From assembly GCA_001689415.1 (NCBI GenBank), contig LUJM01000111.1:1-10540 (forward strand): 10,540 nt of DNA. The letters run 5' to 3'. Of the stretch, positions 7,505-10,540 are shown piece after piece; position 1 is the first letter of the stretch; every line of letters starts with the position of its first letter. The notes under the pieces are model-generated. The model did no database searches, was not told the DNA's origin, and worked only from the letters and a program-made list of their open reading frames with translations. Made by a program: the position numbers and the translations under genes. This stretch comes from Bacteroidales bacterium M2. Lineage in GTDB: Bacteria > Bacteroidota > Bacteroidia > Bacteroidales > Muribaculaceae.

Positions 7505-7537
7505 TTTGGTAAAAAGAAAGCGTCTGGCCTAACTTTG
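7505..7537 (+). promoter_or_regulatory. Strong Bacteroidetes promoter for the DUF3244-like gene
   Basis: TTTG at 7505-7508 and TAACTTTG at 7530-7537 are both consensus and lie 21 nt apart. Transcription would start near 7544, giving a leader of about 19 nt before the ATG at 7563. The four-half-site palindrome abuts the -33 box on its upstream side, a position more suited to an activator than to a blocking repressor. Confidence 0.75.
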
Positions 7538-7562
7538 CGACAAAACATAATCATTCTAACAA

Positions 7563-7946
7563 ATGAAAAAATTTGTAACCTTTATCGCTATTGTTATAGC
7601 ATGTTTGTTTGCTGTTCAGGCTGCAAACTACACCAGCTATTCAATTACACTTATTAAAACATAGAATGATGAGCCTACGCTAAGTAAAGGTCCAGATAAA
7701 GGTGGCCATCGCACACCGCCCATGCCTATACCCTGCACTGTTAGCGTGGCAGAGGGCATCACCGCCGCGATAGACGAGGCCGATATCATCACATACGAGA
7801 TATGGGATGTCGAGGGCGAGGAGTGCATCGCTGTGTATGCCAACGATACCGACGCTGCCAACCATATCTTCGCTAATCCCGGCGAGTACCAACTCCGTAT
7901 AATTACAAATGAATACTCCTACATAGGCTATATCACAACTTTGTAA
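7563..7946 (+). pseudogene. Secreted DUF3244-like protein interrupted by an in-frame TAG
   Basis: From the ATG at 7563 the frame gives a clear Sec signal peptide, MKKFVTFIAIVIACLFAVQA, likely cut after A20, then 13 residues and a TAG stop at 7662-7664 (codon 34). The same frame then stays open to the TAA at 7944-7946, and the residues after the stop read as the body of a small secreted beta-sandwich protein (IPCTVSVAEGITAAIDEADI, then ITYEIWDVEGEECIAVY, and the ending PGEYQLRIITNEYSYIGYI). This pattern resembles DUF3244 proteins of Bacteroidales. Without the stop the product would be 127 aa with 126 sense codons plus the TAG position. Codon use after the TAG looks intact, so the lesion is recent, is a sequence error, or is read through. 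If the 33-aa product is the true gene, it is an exported peptide. The internal ATG at 7722 would lack a signal peptide. Confidence 0.7.
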
Positions 7947-7975
7947 ATTTGCAGTTAAGATTTGCCGATTTGCAG
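7947..7975 (+). repeat. Three direct copies of ATTTGC(A/C)G before the maturase promoter
   Basis: ATTTGCAG occurs at 7947-7954 and 7968-7975, and ATTTGCCG at 7960-7967; the last two are adjacent. They lie 10-40 bp upstream of the candidate -33 element of the maturase gene, where an activator could bind. The motif is short and AT-rich, so chance is possible. Confidence 0.3.
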
Positions 7976-7984
7976 CAAAAAGAT

Positions 7985-8012
7985 TTTGATTGACAAAAAA
8001 GGATTAATTTTG
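7985..8012 (+). promoter_or_regulatory. Promoter of the maturase-precursor operon
   Basis: TAATTTTG at 8005-8012 matches TAnnTTTG exactly. The nearest TTTG upstream is at 7985-7988, 16 nt away, the same spacing as in the rluB promoter of this window. Transcription would begin near 8019, about 25 nt before the maturase ATG. No second promoter is seen before the precursor gene, so the two genes are probably one transcript. Confidence 0.6.
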
Positions 8013-8043
8013 CTTTTGTATCACTTCCAAACCATCCAAAACC

Positions 8044-9333
8044 ATGCGCCCAAGTAAATATAATTATATAGTTCCGACTGGAGATTATACTCTATTCTTC
8101 AACGGTATAACCGAGGCTTTCTTTAATGTGCCTTCGGAAAGAGCTGACGCATACGAAACAATCATAAATAATCCTGATGATAACCAAGAATCATTTGGCG
8201 CATTTATCGACAAGATGCTTGTTCAAGGGTTCGTGATTGAAGACGACGTTGACGAACTCGACCGTGTCAAACAAAAATTCGAGTCATTGCGTAGACCATG
8301 GGAATACTTTCTGATGATACTTCCTACATACCAATGCAACCTACGCTGCTGGTACTGCACGCAAAATCATGCAGACATGTGGATGAGTGATGAAACACTT
8401 AACCGCATCAAGAAAATGATAACCAATAAACTTGCCGAAGACGAAATCACACATTTCCGCCTGTCGTGGTTCGGAGGGGAACCGCTATTGGCCTACGACA
8501 AAGTACTCGAACTTACCACATTTGCACGCAACTACTGCAAGGAGCATGGCAAGACATTCTCATGCGACATAACGAGCAATGCCACCCTGCTCACGCCCGA
8601 GCGAATCGAGGCGCTCCGTGAAGCCGGTGTTAATGGCTACCAAATTACCATTGACGGCGACCGCGAGACCCACGACTCGATTAAGGTCCTTGCAAACCGG
8701 TCGGCCTACGACAAGACTCTTGCCAACGTCGATGTCCTGGCCAAACATACACACTGCACACTCCGCTTCAACTACACGCACGAAAACCTCAAACCCGAGT
8801 CAATAATAAGCGACTTGAAGGAAAGACTGTCGGAAGAGTCGTTGAAGAACCTAAACTTCTTTATCTACAAGGTATGGCAGGAGAATAAAGAAAACGTGGA
8901 CCAAAGAGAGGTAGATAAACTCTTCAAGCTCGGTTGCGACATTGGCATGCATTCAGGCTACTCAAGATTCGGCCTATGTTACGCCGACCAGAAGCATTTC
9001 GATTGTGTATGGCCCGACGGCCACGTAGGCAAGTGCGACAACCAACAACCGGAAACTACGCCTGGCCATATCGATGATGAGGGTAAAGTTGAATGGGGCG
9101 ACTATGAAGACAGATTACGCCTAAACCCGTTCGACAATTCGCAAAGCGAATGTACTGACTGCTCATACCTTCCGATATGTTGGGGGCCATGCGTGGCAAA
9201 GAGAGAAAGAATGTTAATTCATAAGAACGAGAATAATTGCTTATTTTCTAACCCCCAAAAAGAATTTACATCTAATCTGCTCAATATACGTAAAACAATC
9301 ATGCAGGTTATAGATGTCGATAAAGACAAATAA
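8044..9333 (+). CDS. Radical SAM/SPASM peptide maturase
   Basis: This 429-aa enzyme should bind a [4Fe-4S] cluster and S-adenosylmethionine and modify the peptide encoded just downstream. The cluster motif CNLRCWYC (C98, C102, C105) sits in the family setting LPTYQCNLRCWYCTQNH, and FGGEP (143-147) is the SAM-binding glycine-rich motif. The C-terminal region carries a SPASM-type set of cysteines: C312, C321, C331, C370, C373, C379, C383 and C399, in the order expected for two auxiliary clusters (GKC, then CTDCSYLPICWGPC, then a final NNC). Residues 1-80 look like a small N-terminal domain of the PqqD/RRE kind (YTLFFNGITEAFFNV, then FIDKMLVQGFVIEDD), which would bind the precursor leader; this is judged by pattern only. 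SPASM maturases make thioether or carbon-carbon crosslinks, or epimerise residues; the sequence does not say which. By eye the ends of the gene are more AT-rich than its middle. Confidence 0.9.
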   Translation: MRPSKYNYIVPTGDYTLFFNGITEAFFNVPSERADAYETIINNPDDNQESFGAFIDKMLVQGFVIEDDVDELDRVKQKFESLRRPWEYFLMILPTYQCNLRCWYCTQNHADMWMSDETLNRIKKMITNKLAEDEITHFRLSWFGGEPLLAYDKVLELTTFARNYCKEHGKTFSCDITSNATLLTPERIEALREAGVNGYQITIDGDRETHDSIKVLANRSAYDKTLANVDVLAKHTHCTLRFNYTHENLKPESIISDLKERLSEESLKNLNFFIYKVWQENKENVDQREVDKLFKLGCDIGMHSGYSRFGLCYADQKHFDCVWPDGHVGKCDNQQPETTPGHIDDEGKVEWGDYEDRLRLNPFDNSQSECTDCSYLPICWGPCVAKRERMLIHKNENNCLFSNPQKEFTSNLLNIRKTIMQVIDVDKDK

Positions 9334-9349
9334 ATGCTTCTTTAAGCAT
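9334..9349 (+). other. Small hairpin between maturase and precursor genes
   Basis: ATGCTT (9334-9339) and AAGCAT (9344-9349) pair over six bases around a CTTT loop, starting on the base right after the maturase stop. Such a hairpin could shield the 5' end of a processed precursor mRNA and raise the peptide-to-enzyme ratio. At six base pairs the support is modest. Confidence 0.35.
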
Positions 9350-9374
9350 ATACAAACCACAAAACTCACAAATT

Positions 9375-9617
9375 ATGAACAAAATTGCCAAACTCACCCG
9401 AGTCGAAGCCACCCCGGAACTGCTTTCGGAGATGGAGATGCTTCAAGTCTATGGGGGCGACGTAGTCGTAAACCCCAACTATTCAACAGGTTGTAGTGGA
9501 ACTATTTATGTTTACTGCGACTCGAAAACACAATGCACTGATAATTGCAACCCCAACACATCCCATTGTAATTGTGTATATAATAGTTGCATCGTGTTTG
9601 AGAAATGCACTGATTGA
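9375..9617 (+). CDS. Cys-rich RiPP precursor peptide with a double-glycine leader
   Basis: The 80-aa peptide divides into a leader and a core. The leader, MNKIAKLTRVEATPELLSEM then EMLQVYGG (residues 1-28), has the amphipathic L..xEM..L..GG form of double-glycine leaders, including the GG-Bacteroidales natural-product precursors known from memory. The core is 52 residues (29-80) with eight cysteines at 40, 48, 54, 58, 65, 67, 72 and 78, and many Asn, Thr, Ser and Tyr. CTD occurs twice (54-56 and at the C terminus, 78-80). There is no transmembrane segment. It lies 41 nt after the maturase and shares its direction, and no other promoter is visible, so it is the likely substrate. The GG suggests cleavage by a C39-type peptidase/ABC exporter, which is not in this window. 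The Cys may be joined as thioethers by the maturase or as disulfides after export. The product has no named class that I recognise. Confidence 0.75.
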   Translation: MNKIAKLTRVEATPELLSEMEMLQVYGGDVVVNPNYSTGCSGTIYVYCDSKTQCTDNCNPNTSHCNCVYNSCIVFEKCTD

Positions 9618-9671
9618 CCATCTTGGTACGTTGACTTCTTTAGGAAATGTGCCTAATGAATTGTACGGCAA

Positions 9672-9780
9672 GCCTGGAATCCTGAGATGAGCCATACTTA
9701 GACACCAATGATTATCGGCAACCAAATGGATTAACCGGTAAGTGTTTCGTCGAAGCAATGGCTTGTTTCAGAATCCAGGC
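9672..9780. repeat. Imperfect inverted repeat downstream of the precursor gene
   Basis: Bases 9672-9695 and 9758-9780 are complementary over about 24 positions with one bulge and roughly four mismatches; the outer GCCTGGA/TCCAGGC and inner GCCAT/ATGGC blocks are exact. The 62-nt centre contains two similar segments, around 9703 and 9724 (CCAAnnnATTA..CGG). A further GCCTGGG lies at 9804-9810. No T-run follows. It could be the 3' structure of the precursor operon or a mobile-element remnant. Apart from this, 9618-9829 holds no recognisable gene. Confidence 0.5.
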
Positions 9781-9818
9781 ACCCATATCGTCAATATTGT
9801 AACGCCTGGGGCAGACAG

Positions 9819-9845
9819 CGGACGGTTTTTGTCCGATTTCGGACA
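9819..9845. promoter_or_regulatory. Candidate activator-binding dyad (TGTCCG/CGGACA)
   Basis: TGTCCG (9830-9835) and CGGACA (9840-9845) form a perfect dyad around ATTT. A third CGGAC (9819-9823) gives an alternative pairing with the same GTCCG block. The dyad centre lies about 50 bp upstream of the candidate sigma-54 -24 element, where the upstream activating site of an NtrC-type enhancer-binding protein is expected. The binding protein is not in the window. Confidence 0.5.
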
Positions 9846-9888
9846 GTCGACTAAATTATTACTTGTTGATTTATAAATGATTGTTATT

Positions 9889-9905
9889 TTGGCACGATAA
9901 ATGTT
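9889..9905 (+). promoter_or_regulatory. Candidate sigma-54 promoter of the outer-membrane gene
   Basis: TTGGCACGATAAATGTT has a perfect sigma-54 -24 block (TTGGCACG, 9889-9896). After the correct 4-nt gap comes ATGTT, matching the -12 consensus TTGCW at three of five positions; the usual C after the G is T. Transcription would start near 9915, about 58 nt before the ATG at 9973. An overlapping sigma-70-type alternative, TTG at 9863-9865 and TATTTTGG at 9885-9892, has one mismatch in the -7 box. A perfect 10-bp palindrome, CGAACGTTCG (9917-9926), sits at the predicted start site. Confidence 0.5.
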
Positions 9906-9972
9906 AGTCTAATATTCGAACGTTCGTATCAATTCCAAACATCAAAATCAATAGTAACAAAACCGATTTAAT

Positions 9973-10540
9973 ATGTCAAAATTCATCAGTTCATTTATCA
10001 CTTTGTTAGTGAGTCTATTCCTCTCATGTCCGCCTGCCATGGCCATTATGGCCTCTGCTACCGATTCGGCCCGTCAGGACACAGCAGCACGGCAACTCAA
10101 AGAAATAGTGGTGGAGGGCGAACAGGTGATACGCCGTGGGCAGAATACCACCTATGTCGTGACCAAGGATATGCGACGCGATGTGAAGGAGGCCGGAGAA
10201 CTGTTGGGGAAACTCCCCGGCGTGTATTACAACCCCCTCAGCAAAGAGGTAAGGTATCTTTTTTCGAAGAACATAGTCATACTTGTCGACAGCATCCCCA
10301 AGGACCAGGAATATATCAAGCGTCTGCGCCCCTACCGTTTCGACCATATTACCATAGTCAACAATCCTACCGGGCAGTATGACGGCTACGATGCAATAAT
10401 CAACTTTCACACCCGTCCCGACTACGACGGATATGAGTCAAACGGCATAGCCCAGATAAGCGTTGTGCCCGACGGGCGCAACGGCGACGGTCAGGATTTC
10501 AAGAAGCACGCCTTAAACCTTGACTTCACATATACCAACC
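9973..10540 (+). CDS. Outer-membrane beta-barrel / TonB-dependent receptor-like protein, 5' part only
   Basis: The frame from the ATG at 9973 stays open to the window end (189 codons plus one base). Residues 1-24 are a Sec signal peptide, MSKFISSFITLLVSLFLSCP and then PAMA, cut probably after A24. Residues 41-148 resemble a TonB-receptor plug: LKEIVVEGEQVIRRGQNTTY, then ELLGKLPGVYYNP, IVILVDSIPKD and a closing block ITIVNNPTGQYDGYDAIINF. The form matches Bacteroidetes receptors of the outer-membrane beta-barrel family, which lack a SusD partner. Unusually, there is no carboxypeptidase-like repeat domain between signal and plug. The barrel and stop are outside the window. Substrate is unknown; after a RiPP cassette, uptake, export or immunity roles are possible but not shown. 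Confidence 0.75.
   Translation, partial: MSKFISSFITLLVSLFLSCPPAMAIMASATDSARQDTAARQLKEIVVEGEQVIRRGQNTTYVVTKDMRRDVKEAGELLGKLPGVYYNPLSKEVRYLFSKNIVILVDSIPKDQEYIKRLRPYRFDHITIVNNPTGQYDGYDAIINFHTRPDYDGYESNGIAQISVVPDGRNGDGQDFKKHALNLDFTYTN

Noticed and set aside
9314..9496. 60-codon open frame overlapping the maturase end and the precursor start
   Set aside because: It overlaps both genes in another frame and has no recognisable features; the 80-aa frame has the leader, GG and Cys core.
9483..9758. Minus-strand 91-codon frame across the precursor and its 3' flank
   Set aside because: It is antisense to the precursor core, has no promoter and no family resemblance.

Overview
The window looks like a chromosomal segment of a gut Bacteroidales bacterium. 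Several genes carry promoters of the Bacteroidetes type (TTTG, about 16-21 nt, TAnnTTTG). There are no Shine-Dalgarno sequences at the starts. ATA is a frequent Ile codon, and the gene families (a low-complexity RluB, a TPR/transmembrane/HTH lipoprotein, DUF3244, SPASM peptide maturases, Omp beta-barrel receptors) are typical of the order. Codon use suggests Muribaculaceae or a close relative, but that is an inference, not a proof.

Layout: (1) bases 1-439 hold the 5' end of an unidentified gene on the minus strand and, divergent from it, the promoter and a long 5' UTR of an rRNA pseudouridine synthase. (2) 440-1855 is an RluB-type pseudouridine synthase with a very long Tyr/Arg/Gln/Gly repeat tail at its N terminus. 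(3) 1856-2374 is a 519-nt non-coding stretch with three separate inverted-repeat structures. (4) 2375-5734 is a complete mfd (transcription-repair coupling factor). (5) 5775-7433 is a lipoprotein with TPRs, a transmembrane helix and a C-terminal HTH-like segment, probably a membrane-bound regulator. (6) 7434-7562 holds a perfect 23-bp inverted repeat made of four CGACGG/CCGTCG half-sites, directly followed by a strong promoter. (7) 7563-7946 is a secreted DUF3244-like gene interrupted by a single in-frame TAG. (8) 8044-9617 is a two-gene cassette: a radical SAM/SPASM maturase and an 80-aa Cys-rich peptide with a double-glycine leader. (9) 9618-9972 is non-coding, with an imperfect inverted repeat, a candidate enhancer dyad and a candidate sigma-54 promoter. 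(10) 9973-10540 is the 5' part of an outer-membrane beta-barrel/TonB-receptor-like gene that runs off the window.

How it may work together: the left half (rluB, mfd) is housekeeping. The right half looks like an accessory locus for a ribosomally made, post-translationally modified peptide (RiPP). The maturase would act on the Cys-rich 52-residue core after recognising the leader. A TPR/HTH membrane regulator and a secreted DUF3244 protein lie upstream, and an outer-membrane receptor with a different promoter type lies downstream. No peptidase or ABC exporter is visible here; if one exists it lies outside the window. The RiPP cassette and its unusual promoter sites are the part most worth following up.
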